Notes under the pieces: model-generated
What the model was told of the DNA's origin: nothing
Database searches by the model: none
Seen by the model: only the letters and a program-made list of their open reading frames with translations
Position numbers and translations under genes: made by a program
Shown here: in pieces, positions 38,022-50,225 of the stretch
Layout: each line of letters begins with the position of its first letter
Numbering within the stretch: the first letter of the stretch is position 1
Source: Gossypium raimondii
Taxonomy: Eukaryota > Streptophyta > Magnoliopsida > Malvales > Malvaceae
Length of the DNA stretch: 64,000 nt
Direction of reading: 5' to 3'
Assembly (NCBI RefSeq): GCF_025698545.1
Contig: NC_068576.1
Coordinates: 49,510,390 to 49,574,389 of the forward strand

Positions 38022-38267
38022 TTGGTTGAGATTGATGTTGAGAAGCGGACGTGGCTTGATATGGTGATCGCTCATATCAACGATGGAGGACGAGTGGGCT
38101 TGATCTTGTTGGTCTTTAATTCGAATGGTCGAATAAGGGGAAAGGGTTGTGGTGATGAACATGAAAAAGCTTTGGGTGTACATGCAATCGATAGCGTGGT
38201 AGCAGCTCTATCCCTAGAGTTAGTGTTGCTGGTTCGAGGTCTGGAGTACGCCATTAATGGATATTGA
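38022..38267 (+). pseudogene. Possible RNase H-like (RVT_3) N-terminal fragment
   Basis: The open frame reads INDGGRVGLILLVFNSNGRI, followed by SLELVLLVRGLEYAI. This resembles the N-terminal half of plant RVT_3 domains, where a G.G.V.R...G pattern is followed by an AE..A...GL..A helix. It lies on the strand opposite the C-terminal fragment 220 bp away, so if both calls are right the domain has been split and inverted. The match is by eye only. Confidence 0.4.
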
Positions 38268-38518
38268 TGAAGACCCAAAAACAGGGAAAAGTCATGAGAG
38301 TTTGGGTTGATATTTCCTGAAATTAACGTCCATGTTTTTATTATTTCTTTATAAATTCTAATATTTTTTTATAAAAATTGAGGACTAAATTTATTATTTA
38401 TTATTATACTTTACGTATAAATATCAAATGACAATTTGCTCATTTTCTTAATAAATGGGTTAAAATGCAATTTAAAATATGGTATAGGGAGTTTTATGGT
38501 ACTTTCACCAAAACTTTT

Positions 38519-39283
38519 TAATTTTGCTTTTTCATTTTAATGGATTTATAATATATATTTTGAAATTTCTTAACCCACTTTTATAACCCAAAAGATGCCC
38601 AGTTTCATCCTATATTTATCCCACAAATTCATATTTAAAATTTTATTTATACATACATAATAAGGATTATATTTTAAAATAAATATTTGAGAAAACAAAT
38701 AATTTATTTTATATTTTTGTAAATTGAAATTTTAAATGTTAAAAATTATGTACTATTTATATTAAAAAATATTTGATAAATTAATAAATATAAGTATGGA
38801 ATATAATTATGTTGTTTGATAAAAGTAAATATTGATTATTTATTAATATATTATTTTGTATAGTTTTAAATAAAAGATAGATATGATAATTGGTATAATT
38901 TTAATTTTATTAATATCTCATTTTATTTAATAAGATAAAATTGACTTAATATTTGATAAAAATGACTTACCTACCTATTTATCTTAAACATTTTGAATAT
39001 AAGTAAAAAAATTATGAAATGAGGATTAACTAACTTAATGCACTGCTTTACCATAATGTTAATCAACACTTAACTAAACCAAACGTTGACCAAAAGAAGA
39101 AACAGATAAACCGAACGACATTCATCGATTACCATCACTCAGATTCCGAAACAAAAATCACTTTGCCCCTAAAAGAAGCCATGCATGACAGCTGACAACT
39201 TTACCCTTATCAGCTGAATACTTCTTTTAGTTTTCTTCTTCTTCTTCTCCTTTGGCTTCCACTTTCATTGTTTCTTCTCTTTT
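38519..39283. other. AT-rich spacer and promoter of the methyltransferase-like gene
   Basis: The segment 38640-38990 resembles the MITE interior at 62820-63110. Near 39230-39270 a cttctt-rich leader precedes the ATG. Confidence 0.4.
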
Positions 39284-40078
39284 ATGCAAACCATGAACCC
39301 CTCCTCCTTACCCAAGCTACCGATCCTTCTTAAACCTTTCCTTCTTTCTCTCTTTCTTTCCCTCTTCTTCCTAGCCTTTTTAGCCTCCCACTCCTACTCC
39401 CCTCTCCTCCGCCTCAGAACCGCCCTTCAGACCCCCACTATCCCACCTTCCAGAGCCGGAAACGGCGGCGCTAGCCTCCGTATACGGCCGGGTTACTCTT
39501 CCTACAACGCTTACATCGAGCGTCAGCTCAACAAAACCCTTAACCCAAAACTCCGAAAGATATGGACGACGCGCGATTGGGACAGGAAAATCCGGGTCTT
39601 CGCCCGTTTTTTCCAAAGCTTGAAGCAAAGAAACCTCATTTCCAACCATTCCAAGGCGTTGTCTATCGGAGCTAGAGTCGGGCAAGAGGTGGCGGCGATG
39701 AAGCTGGTCGGAGTGTCGGACTCGGTCGGCATAGATTTGGTGCCGTACCCTCCGCTTGTAATGAAAGGGGATTTCCATGCACAGCCATTCGAGAACCAGA
39801 CCTTTGACTTCGAGTTCTCCAACGTGTTCGATCACGCGCTGTACCCGTGGAAGTTTGTTGGGGAGATCGAAAGGACGTTGAAGCCCGGCGGGGTTTGTGT
39901 TCTGCACGTGGCGGTGCTGCGGCGGGCGGATAAGTACTCGGCCAATGATTTGTATAGCGTTCAACCATTGGTGGAGTTGTTTAAGGAATCGGAGCTTTTG
40001 GAGGTGAGCAAAGTTGATGCATTTGGTCTCGATACTGAGGTTGTTTTTCGGAAGAAGAAGAAGATTGAAAATTCTTAG
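39284..40078 (+). CDS. SAM-dependent methyltransferase-like protein, membrane-anchored, single exon
   Basis: The 264-aa intronless frame starts MQTMNPSS (a second ATG lies three codons later). Residues about 13-34 are a hydrophobic segment (LPILLKPFLLSLFLSLFFLA) preceded by Lys, consistent with an N-terminal signal anchor in the secretory pathway. A linker and a helical region (YIERQLNKTLNP...) come next, then a methyltransferase fold of the type-11 class: ALSIGARVGQEV at 125-136 for the SAM-binding loop, GIDLVPYPPLV at 149-159 with the acidic residue after strand 2, GDFHAQPFENQTFDFEFSNV at 162-181, and EIERTLKPGGVCVLHVAV at 194-211. The loop is GARVGQE rather than the common G.G.G, as in a plant family of unknown substrate. 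The substrate cannot be told from sequence. Confidence 0.85.
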   Translation: MQTMNPSSLPKLPILLKPFLLSLFLSLFFLAFLASHSYSPLLRLRTALQTPTIPPSRAGNGGASLRIRPGYSSYNAYIERQLNKTLNPKLRKIWTTRDWDRKIRVFARFFQSLKQRNLISNHSKALSIGARVGQEVAAMKLVGVSDSVGIDLVPYPPLVMKGDFHAQPFENQTFDFEFSNVFDHALYPWKFVGEIERTLKPGGVCVLHVAVLRRADKYSANDLYSVQPLVELFKESELLEVSKVDAFGLDTEVVFRKKKKIENS

Positions 40079-43000
40079 TTGATTTCTATTGTTTCATCTT
40101 AATTTTTCCATTTTTTTTTTCTTTCAATCCATTAGTTTAATTGTTTTAATCAACCGGTTACATATTGTTGAGACTTGATTGATTAATTGTTTTTCCATGC
40201 AAGTTTTACTTTTAATTAATCAATATAGTTAATATATTTTTAAAACAGCATTAGTTCTTGAATATAATTATGATATAAATTATTAAATATATTAAATCTA
40301 TAGAGGAAAGCTAACAGTTTTTTTTTGTAAGAATAAAAATATAATTTTACGATGATATTAATTTATAATTTTATAATTTTATAGGATTAAAATCTTTGCA
40401 TGCTTCTGGATTCACCTAAAATATATATATAATATAAATATATATGTTAAATCATATTAAAGATAATTATTTTATTTGTTATCTAATAAGTTTACGGTGT
40501 TTGTATAATATTTTTACACTTTTTGAATGAATGTATTAGGTTTTAAGAGTTTATGAATAAAATATAATCCGATAAAACATAAAAACTATATACGATGAGA
40601 TTGGATAATAACACATAATTGAGACTTGAACTTAAATAAATGTCAAATCCCTCTTACATTAATTTTCTTAAAAAATAGTATAAACCGACCCTCCAAAATA
40701 AAACTCAGACGTAAATGGCAGTCGCTTGTTGGAGGGGTTTGGTTTATGTTTATAGTTGTTGTTTTTGTACAATGGACAAAGTGGCAAAGAGACGAGCAAA
40801 AAAGGTTGAAAAAGGAAACCTGTGATTCAGGGACCGAATCCAAACGTATTGTTTTTAGTCCTAAAGAAACAAACAAATTGATGAGGCACCGAAAAGCGAC
40901 CATTAAAGTTTTTGAATATTGAAATTTATTAAATAATGTATATGTCTTTTTCAGCCCAGCAATAGCCGTTGGGGGTGAAATAGAATTGGATAAGGAAGAA
41001 ATAGAGAAAGGGCATGTTAGATGTAGGATGATGGGGCGTCTCGTGGAGGGCAAGATGTGGGGCATGATTAATTTGCATTGGGTGGGTGTGTTGGAATTAT
41101 CATTCTTAATTATTTGATTAGTTGTAGAAGTAAACATGAAGAATTGGATAAAAAAATATTAGACGTGGGATGATTGGGCGTATAGTGGAGGACAAAATGT
41201 GGAGTATGATTGATTTAGGTAGCTATATGCATTGGGTGGGTGTGCTGGAATTATTAGTAGTAGAAATAAAAAAGAAAAGAAAAACAGCTAATCATTCATG
41301 GAACAAATTGCAGCAGTTGGTTCATGAAGATAGAAATGGAGATATTTAAAAGGGTTAGATGGAGAGTGGAGAGTAGCATGCAAGAAAGATGATATTGGTA
41401 GATAAGGTAAGCATTCGTTGGCATGAAATGGGGGGAGAGTTTGTTGTGGAATTTAATACGCCTACATTTCTATAGCTGGTCATTAACGCTTCCCATAGAA
41501 CATACGTGAATTTTAGTTTTATGTGATCTTTTATCGAGCTGTGGAAACCATGGCCTGCGTCAGAATTCCATTAGGACGGACCACACCATAGCCCTATGGT
41601 TATGGGCTTATGGCTATGCTCATTCATAATCCAATCTACACAACTCCCTCATACCTTTATTCACACCTGGCCACCCATACCTTTTCTTTTTCTTCTTTTA
41701 CATTTAAATTTTAATTTGAATACTTTAATTTAAACATAATTTTACTTCTTTATTTTTATAATTTTTTTAATTATTTTTTAATTTTCCAATTAAAATATTA
41801 CATAATTATATATCCTACAAGTTTTAAAACTAACATGTATCTTCCTTTTTTTTATTAGGTTTATGATGCTCTTTTAATATTTAAGATAATGGTCAAATCT
41901 TAATTTTGGACTCTAAACCATGTTGCTTAAAATTAAATCTATTATTTTATTTTTAATATAAGTTGGGCTCTCCATTTTATAATTTCATTAGTCAATCTGA
42001 ATAATTAATATTTAACATGATGAGTTCGAATTAGCGATTTTAAGAAAAAATTCATATTTTTAATGTTGTTTTTATTGTTACATGATTACCAAGTGATTTT
42101 GTTTTAATTTTAAAATATCACACTAGAAAAATTTAAATCTAAAAAGTGGAGAGTCTAAATTTTTAAAAATAAAATAAAAGAACTAAATTCCAACTGTACA
42201 AAATGTATAGGGCTTAGAGCATGTTTTATTTTTATTTTATTTTTTTACTTTGAAACTTGATACAAACATATAATCAACTCAACACGAAGCGTAAGCGAAA
42301 ACTATACTAGTTAAGTTTTTTGGTATAATGACAATTCGAACCTAAATTATTTCAAAGAAAAATAGACGGATAATACACCACAAATAGACAGATGCTTTTC
42401 TTATTTTATAGTTCTTTCCTAACTAGATTTTTATGTTAATATATATTTGAGTTTGTCTTGATCTCCCTTAAATTTTATTTTATATAGTATTTTTTACTTA
42501 AAATTTTATAAAAATAATGATTCATAATTAAAAACATATAAAAATATACTTTCAAATCTGTTAATACTCGATATGCTTGAGCTAAATTTAGCCCATCTAA
42601 GTTACAAAAACGACCCCAAGCAAATCCACAACGGGTTGGCCTTCGATGCCTAGGCCATCTAGGTCTTAGAGGGACTCTCTTTCATTCAGCATCAACGCTC
42701 CTCCCACTTTTTTCACAATGTATTGGAATCTCACTCTGAAATAATAAATTAGATTTACTCACATGTAAATTTATTTAATTAATTAGCCGAATTTATTAAA
42801 TCACGTTTTTAAATAATTCATTTAATTGAATTAAACAAACTAACTTGACAATTTTGAAAACCTTTATCTCCTCCTATATAAGAGCTTTTGCATCTTCATC
42901 CATCAAATTTTAAAAAACATGAGATTTAATAACCCTAAAAATCTGGAATAGCTCAATAGCCAAGTGTTAGATCCGAGCATCTACCTGTTCAACTTTGGGC

Positions 43001-43502
43001 AAGAACCAAAGGCCTACAAAAACAAGGCAATGTGCACACAAAGTTAAATATATGACTCTCTCTGTTAATTTGCGTAATCATGATGGCATGTGTTGTATAG
43101 GTATAGGTTATATTGTTCTAGTCTTAAACCAGTACAAAATAATCTATAACGTTTTGGTTAAAATTTCGATGAATTTTGAATTGCATCAATTAATACTAAA
43201 ATTAAATTAAATTTTATATTTTTCATGATTACATTTAAAATTAAAATTCTCGGCAATATTTATCCACGTCACCTTGATAATCAAAGAAAATCAGCACGAG
43301 GATGGATGGGTATTTGAATATCAGAGAGAGGAGACCGAACTTATATATACAACTCAGGCCCTTAATCTAATTTTCAAATAGGGCCCATGTAATGTATAAA
43401 TCCACTCCAATCCAACCTTTTAAATTTTCTTTCCTCAGTTCAAGTTCAATGACAAAAAAACGAGAGTTGGGAACGTACGAACTTTGAACTGTGAGCAACA
43501 CG
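40079..43502. other. Intergenic region with a local duplication
   Basis: No gene is recognised. An open frame of 164 codons on the minus strand (40643-41137) and an 86-codon shorter one on + show no family resemblance and overlap the duplicated segment. The last 100-200 bp before 43503 are probably promoter and 5' UTR of APE1L. Confidence 0.45.
40985..41270 (+). repeat. Imperfect tandem duplication, about 142-154 bp
   Basis: The first unit holds ttagatgtaggatgatgggg (41017) and cattgggtgggtgtgttgg (41076). The second holds ttagacgtgggatgattggg (41159) and cattgggtgggtgtgctgg (41230). The spacing grows from 142 to 154 bp because of a short insertion in the second unit. Confidence 0.8.
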
Positions 43503-46500
43503 ATGAAGCGATTCTTCAAACCCATCGAGAAGGAAGGCTCTGCCAAGAAGCCCTCGCTTTCTCCTTCCAAAAATGGTGCTGAAAACGGCGATGCGCTACC
43601 TGAAGTGGACGTCAAGAAAGAGCCATTGAAGTTCCTCACATGGAACGCTAACAGTTTGCTTCTTCGAGTCAAGTCCAATTGGCCCGAATTCTCCAATTTC
43701 GTTTCCAATCTCGACCCTGATGTCATCGCTATACAGGTGAATTGTTTCTCTTACTTTCTCCTACCTTCTTGATATTTTGTTGTTTTCGTTTTTGTGAGGG
43801 GCTTTGATGATTATTGGCGAGAGTTGGGTATTTACTGGTTTAAGTGAAACAGACTTCTTCCCCCCCCCCCTTTTTTGCTGCATTTGGAGCTAAAGGAGAG
43901 TTGTTTTATATTTGATGATGCCTCCTCCTTGTTTATTTTGTTGTTAATTGTTTCCATTCTCAGCAATTTTAAAATGTTTGTGAGGTAGCGAAAGGGTTGT
44001 TCTGCAAGAGGATTAAATGCAGTTAAATGGCAATGTGATTACTGATTATGAACTTCCTATTGGATCAATCTGAAAATCAGCTTGTACTCTACCCTAGCAG
44101 CTGTCTTTTTCTTGTTGCAACATGTGAACAAAACTATTTTACAAGTCTTCCTTTTTTCTTGAACTTTCCATGTACGACACTTGCGTCTTTCCCATTTCTT
44201 AGACGTGAGTTTGGGATATGATCTTCCAAAGATCCTCCTAATACATGCAAAACCTAACCTAGGAAAAATTGAACATATACATGCATGTATGCATGCATCT
44301 ATCTGACATCTACAAGAGAGTCCAAGTAACATAGGAACATAATCATGTATCTGATTAATTTCATGGGCAGAAGGCAGATTCTTGTTGAGTTCTATTTGAA
44401 GATATTAATGCTGTTTTCTCAAAGTTCATTTATTTGTGCTAGATTGTTTTACCTGGTAATTAGGAGGTTCTTTGTTAATTCCTGTATTTTGTTGTTAATC
44501 ACATTGTTCCATATGGGTTGTTAATCATATTGCTTCAATTGGTTATATCATTGGTTCATATATGACTATGCTGAATTATGGTTATGGGTGTTACAGTTTG
44601 TGTTTCTTTGTGTTTGTTGAGAAACCATCTAATAGTCTGTCAATGGTAGGAAGTAAGGATGCCAGCTGCTGGTTCAAAAGGTGCACCTAAAAAGCCAGGA
44701 GAGTTAAAAGATGATACTAGCCCCTCCAGAGAAGAAAAGCAGGTAAGTTTTTTCTCTCATGCTACCGTAATGTTAACTCTATTTGTTCAATTCGTGTTTG
44801 CCCCATCACTTCTCTATGGTTATTGCCCTAGTGTGTTTTATATTGTCCTTGACAATCATAATGCAAAGACTCTGTTGAATCTTTATCATCATCTTCATAG
44901 CAGCATAAGTCTATTATTTTTATACATTTTTTTTAAAATCATACAACACTGTTTTTTGTTAATTGCAAGAGTTACAAATTACAGCGTGTAAACATGCTGT
45001 GTAACCTGTGAGGATCCTATGTGATTGCATCCTATTATAAAGTATAGGTTTCACTGTAATACATACATGTGAGCATGCATAGAGTGTTTTATAATGCTTT
45101 GGCATATTTTCATTATCTTTTGCTCCCTGATAAATTGTTATATCATTTTCAGCTAGGCTACAAAAAAGGCAGTGTTTTTTCCTTAAAAGTAAAGGGCCTA
45201 AATAGCCTGTTACAGAACAGTTTCACATCAGTGTAATGCATGTGGTTTATTTGTGATCTACTCATAATTTTCTAAACCATGCAGATATTGATGCGCGCTC
45301 TTTCTAGTCCACCATTTGGAAATTATCATGTTTGGTGGGCTCTGGCTGACACAAAATATGCAGGCACTGCATTGTTAGTAAAGAAGTGTCTTCGACCATT
45401 AAAAGTTTCTTTTTCTCTTGATGGAACAGGTATATTTGTTTGCAAACACCAATTCTTCAAATTCCCTGTAGGGAAAATTTTTCCTACAGGACTGCATTTG
45501 AAACTATAAACCTTTTGCATAGGAATTAGGCTCAAAAGGAAAAAAAATCCTCTATTCTATGCTTTTCTGCACTTGAGAAAAAAGTTTTCAATATTCTCTC
45601 TCCATATGTAATCTGTGTGTTTGTGTGTGGATATGAATATATGCACACCCTTTTTAGTTGTCCTAGTGAATGTACATTGGGACCATATTATATAACCAAT
45701 TAATAGGAGATATTTCGTGTCTTATGTTCTTCCATAATTCTTTGGATGTTATATATTTACCAAATTCCTTGTTAGTTTCGAAGCATGAACCAGATGGCCG
45801 GGTTATTTTAGCTGAATTTGAGACACTCCGCATATTGAATACATATGCACCGAACAATGGTTGGAAAGATGAGGAAAATTCTTTCCAGCGGAGAAGAAAG
45901 TGGGATAAAAGGCTTCTAGAGTTTGTTGTGCAATCGTCAGATAAACCTCTTATTTGGTGTGGAGATTTGAATGTTAGGTGAGTTCTTTGGGTGGTGAAGG
46001 GGTGGGTGGACTAATAAACTTGTTAGGTTCATAGAATACATCACTTTCACAAACGAACAGTGTTCTTATAAAGTTCCTTTTCTAATCTAGCCATGAGGAT
46101 ATTGATGTGAGTCATCCAGAATTCTTCAGTGCAGCAAAGATGAATGGTTATGTTCCTCCAAATAAAGAGGTTATCAACTTCTTCTTTTTCTTTTCACTGA
46201 GGGTTAAATTTGATATGAACCATTTGTAAACATTATCATGATATTTTTTTAGTTCACATTACATGCTGATATATTCATTTTAAACTTGATCCCCAACACA
46301 GATGAATATCAAAACTAGAAGACAAATATATGTTGCTTTGATTCTCATTGTGCTTGAAGTAGCAATGTCTAACACCCATATCAGACACATATTCGAACAT
46401 GGGTGTGGGCATATGATCCTCTAAGGACCCTCCAAATATATTCCAAAATATAAATACCCTAATTTGACACATACCCGTATCCAATCCTCAGAGCTGACTT

Positions 46501-48902
46501 TGAGTAACATAGAGGCAAACCACAAAAATCCATGTGGCAGTTAGATCACAACTGGTGGTGCAAAATTGATCATCTTAGGTGGTCCACCAAGTGATATTGG
46601 ATCTAGTTCAGAAGTTGATGGGTTGGGATTACTTTAGAAATGAAATTTGCTGGTTGAAGTATCACTTAATTTTGCTGATGCAGGCCTTGCAATAAAGAAT
46701 GTACAACTTTGAACTTTTAATCTTAACATTGAATGCATTAAACTGCCGTAGTTCCTCTAAGATCCACATATGGACTAGTTCATTGTGGTGTACTCTATAT
46801 CTAAGAATAACTGACATGATAGTCCACAATGATGCGCAGGATTGTGGGCAGCCAGGATTTACCTTAGCTGAGAGGAAGCGCTTTGGGGCAATATTGAAAG
46901 AGTGTGTCATTTCTTTGGAAAACCCTTTCTTCTATGGTTAACACATTGAAAGTTAAAACCATGATCTGTACAGTAATATTATCTCCACACGACCATTTGA
47001 CCTAAGTTGAAACTTATGATTACGAACCTGAAAAGCTTGAGCTAATACTTTCACTTATCTGCATGTAATGAGATATAATCACATAATCTTTTCTTTGATT
47101 TTCATTTCAATCTACTTTAAAGAATTTTGTGGATTATGCTCAGGGGAAGGTTAGTAGACGCGTATAGATACCTGCACAAGGAGAAGGACATGGAATGTGG
47201 GTTTTCATGGTCGGGGAACCCCATTGGGAAGTACGTAGTTCTTATGCCTACTTAAATATCTATGATTATATTATATTTTGTGGTTATTGATTGTTCCTAT
47301 GTTTCTTAACATTATTCAAAGGCGTTGGGACCATTTTTGGATGGAGTTTATGAACCTATTTAAATGTGTTAAGTACCTATTTTTGTAGGAGATAGTTTAC
47401 TAATCTCTGTTTGGGATGCATCATGGGTGGTTTTATTTCAGGTATCGAGGAAAACGAATGAGAATAGACTATTTCATTGTTTCAGAGAAGCTCAAGGAAA
47501 GAGTTGCTGAATGTGAAATACATGGGAAAGGGATTGAATTAGAAGGTGTGAATTTTTCCTTTTTTCTTTTGGCTACAATACAAACGTTGAGCTAGTGTAA
47601 GCCATTTTTTTTAGTTTGAGTTGCTTGACTGCTTGTGTGGGCCAAGTGGCAAGCACATGGTCACATTTCTTCAATATCTTTAGGTAGCTAGCTATGAACC
47701 TTCAATTCCATATCTCCATTATCATGTAGTATAGAGTTGCCTTCTTTTTCTAACACGCATAGAAAAATAATGGCTAAAATAAAAAATAAAAAAGACCCTG
47801 AACTTTTCCCTTTCATCTCAGTAAGGTTCTATCCTTTTACAATACCCAAATAAGCTTCTAACTATTTTAATTTGTATGTGCAAGCCTTTAACCTTTAACC
47901 TGTAACCAAATAAGTCCCTAACTTTTAATTTAGATGGGGACAATAGAAGTATAGACTATGTGACTCCAACTCTTCATTTTTCTTGAAGTAGCTTTGCCCG
48001 ACACTTTTGTCCAATATGTATTTGGACAGGGTATGAGGATATGATCCTTCAAACCCTCCAAATACATGGAAATAGTGTTGTCAAGCACACCTAGGCATCC
48101 CGGCACCTTGCACCTTAGCACTATACAACAAAGCGCCTAAAACCCTTTCGGGTGATGCCCATTTAATCAGGCGCATGCCTGCTGCGCCTAGGCTCCCTTT
48201 TTGTAAGACAATAGGCATAAAAAAGGCCCGCCTCATTGAAGGTATCTTCAATTTCTTTTATTTTTCACTTTTTAAATTAGATATATACCTTTTTTTAGGA
48301 AAAATGTGACAGTATTAAACTATATACCTCTCTATATTTGAGTATTCAATAACAGACATGGAGCATAGGTAAATAATGCATATTGACCAATAAAAATTGC
48401 ATGTTTTATAGATATAGATCCACGTTAGAGTTTATTATATATCTTATGCTATATATAGACACATAGAAAAACACACACATATACGGATTGTGCTTTACTT
48501 CACTCAGCCTAGCACTTCTTTTCTGCCTTGTGCCTGAGGCATTACAAGGGTTCGAACTTGTGTCCTTGGTAAAATTGAATGAAAAAAACTTTAAAAGTTT
48601 CAGCAAACCCATGATGGACACTCACACATCCATATCGGACACTTGCGTTTGAATCTGAATAACATGGAGTTTAGGGGCTTATTCAAGAAAATGACATTTT
48701 GGGAGCTTTTTTTTAAGAATTTTAGCCAAAAACAATTTATTGGAACTTCAGTATTATTTAAATACCTTAGTTTAACGAGTTTTGCTTTGTTTTTGGCACA
48801 TAAGACATCCTGCATTGATCTTGAAAATTTGCAGGTTTCTATGGGAGTGACCATTGCCCTGTTTCCTTGCAACTTTCAGAGGGGTGCAAAGAAGACAAAT
48901 GA
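43503..48902 (+). CDS. APE1L: APE1-like DNA-(apurinic/apyrimidinic site) endonuclease
   Basis: The protein belongs to the exonuclease III/APE1 family of base-excision repair enzymes, which cut DNA at abasic sites and process blocked 3' ends, probably in the nucleus. Nine exons, all phases closing: 43503-43736, 44650-44742, 45285-45429, 45776-45977, 46091-46169, 46840-46901, 47144-47230, 47442-47545 and 48835-48902, giving 357 aa. The start MKRFFKPIEKEG matches the plant APE1L N-terminus; the GTG codon 12 nt upstream is not needed. Catalytic blocks are all visible: TWNANS (46-51), IQEVRM across the exon 1/2 junction (metal-binding Glu79), GTALLVKK, LNTYAPNNGW, WCGDLNV (Asp/Asn), FSWSGNP, RMRIDYFIV, and GSDHCPVSL near the C-terminus with the catalytic His. 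Introns 1, 5 and 8 carry copies of a dispersed repeat. No lesion is seen. Confidence 0.95.
44155..44335 (+). repeat. Intronic dispersed repeat, copy in APE1L intron 1
   Basis: The core gggatatgatcttccaaaga at 44213 is followed by tcctcctaatacatg, and the copy ends agtaacatag at 44335. Confidence 0.65.
46340..46512 (+). repeat. Intronic dispersed repeat, copy in APE1L intron 5
   Basis: This is the best-preserved copy: tgcttgaagtagcaatg near 46351, the core gggcatatgatcctctaagg at 46407 followed by accctccaaatatatt, and the end tgagtaacatag at 46512. Confidence 0.7.
47971..48072 (+). repeat. Intronic dispersed repeat, copy in APE1L intron 8
   Basis: The head is cttcatttttcttgaagtag (47971) and the core gaggatatgatccttcaaac at 48035 is followed by cctccaaatacatgg. 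A likely displaced end piece, with atatcggacacttgcg and gaataacatgg, lies at 48600-48668 after an inserted stretch (about 48075-48600) rich in gcgcctagg-type motifs. Confidence 0.6.
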
Positions 48903-50104
48903 CATGTAATGATATTAATTGTAATATTGAACGGTAGTTGTTGAATCTTAAGTAGTTTCTGGTATTATTTTCTAGTCATTTTAGTATTCATTTTTACCCT
49001 CTAGGTTCTTGTTAACATGTTCATTTTGGGTTTGGATTATACTAAGTTGAGTCGTTTAAGATTTGGATTAATTTAAGGAAGTTGAAGGGATTCGGATCTA
49101 ATCTAAAATGAAGAGAGTTTTGAGGAGGGTCAGCAAAACTCGATTTAATTCGAAAAATATCGAAAATAAAAATTGAATTTCTAGTTAATTGAATATGAGT
49201 AATTCAAGTTTCGAGTTCAAGCCGATTTGAATTTTACAATTCGAATTATTCAAATAATAAATTGGTGTAAATATCTATTTGATCCCTGTCAATTTTGAAA
49301 ATGAGCAAATTGACCTCGCTCAACAAAAATGACAAAATAATTCAAAATAATTTTCAAAATTCAAAATATTTATAAAAATTTCAAAATTTGTATTTTTAAA
49401 ATTATAAAAATTAAAAAATTAAAGAATATATAAAGAAAGTTAAAATTTTAAAAATTAAAATAATAATTTTGGAACTTAAATAAGTTAATTAGTTATTCAA
49501 GTTTATGACATTAAAATATCTTATTTTATTATTATTGTGTTTTGAAAATCAAATTTATGTGTTTTAACATAAAATTAGTTATCTTGTAATAATATTTTAA
49601 TTTGATATGTTTAATTTTTAATTTAACTCGAATAATTTCACTCGATTCGAAAAAATTTAATTGAGTTAAGATGATAAAATAGGAATTGTTAATTTAATTA
49701 ACTACAAATTTTTGAATATTCACCTTAATATTAAAGATTTGTTTATGCCCAGTCTGGAGCTGTTGGGATTACAGAAATCTATCCAAACTCTGTTGTGTAT
49801 ATATAAGAATTTGTGTTTGGATCACTTGGGAGTTAGGATCACAAAAAAAAAAAGGTGGATTTAGTTGGAGACGAACATTTCAATGCTTTAATTAGTAAAT
49901 CTTGTCTTTAATTTGCCTTCAACGTAAGAGTTGAGACATGCAGCTCGAGGCTTTGCGAATAAATAAATAAAACGACAACGAGTAAACTTTTATTTAATTC
50001 CCTTTTTCAATTGTATATAAATTAGTTTGTTTAAAAAATAAATTAGATTATAATGTGGGTGAAAATATTTATGTAATAATTTTTAAAATTTTTAAAAATC
50101 AAAT

Positions 50105-50225
50105 ATGACTTTAGTTCAAAAGGTAAAAATATGATGTCTTAGGTTCAAATTTTGTGATTTTATTGTACCCTTGGAATAATATTTGTTGTTCTGTAAAAGA
50201 AATAAGTTTTGGTAATTTTTAATGG
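50105..50225 (+). repeat. Second tRNA-like repeat family, copy 1
   Basis: It shares with 53371-53496 the sequence aatatgatgt, a box-B-like ggttcaaattt, then attgtaccctt (here) or attataccctc (there), and a similar ataa(t/c)atttgtt tail. Confidence 0.4.

Larger units (their letters stand above)
37165..38509. mobile_element. Non-autonomous Mutator-type element with captured RNase H-like fragments
   Basis: The left end ggtaaaagtatcacaaaacc, continuing to gcattttaaccc (37213), is inverted at the right end, which reads gggttaaaatgcaattt and finishes ggtactttcacc at 38509. The TIRs are about 60 bp. Both ends are flanked by the identical 9 bases aaaactttt (37156-37164 and 38510-38518), the duplication size of the Mutator superfamily. 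That 9-mer is nearly self-complementary, so part of it could be TIR. The interior has no transposase but contains two RNase H-like protein fragments (listed separately), which makes it look like a Pack-MULE carrying captured sequence. Confidence 0.75.

Noticed and set aside
39380-39964. 194-codon minus-strand open frame
   Set aside because: It is the G+C-rich shadow of the methyltransferase-like gene on the plus strand.
40643-41137. 164-codon open frame on the minus strand
   Set aside because: It overlaps a local duplication, has no recognisable domain and a biased Ser/Thr/Ile/Phe composition expected from the complement of repeat-rich DNA.
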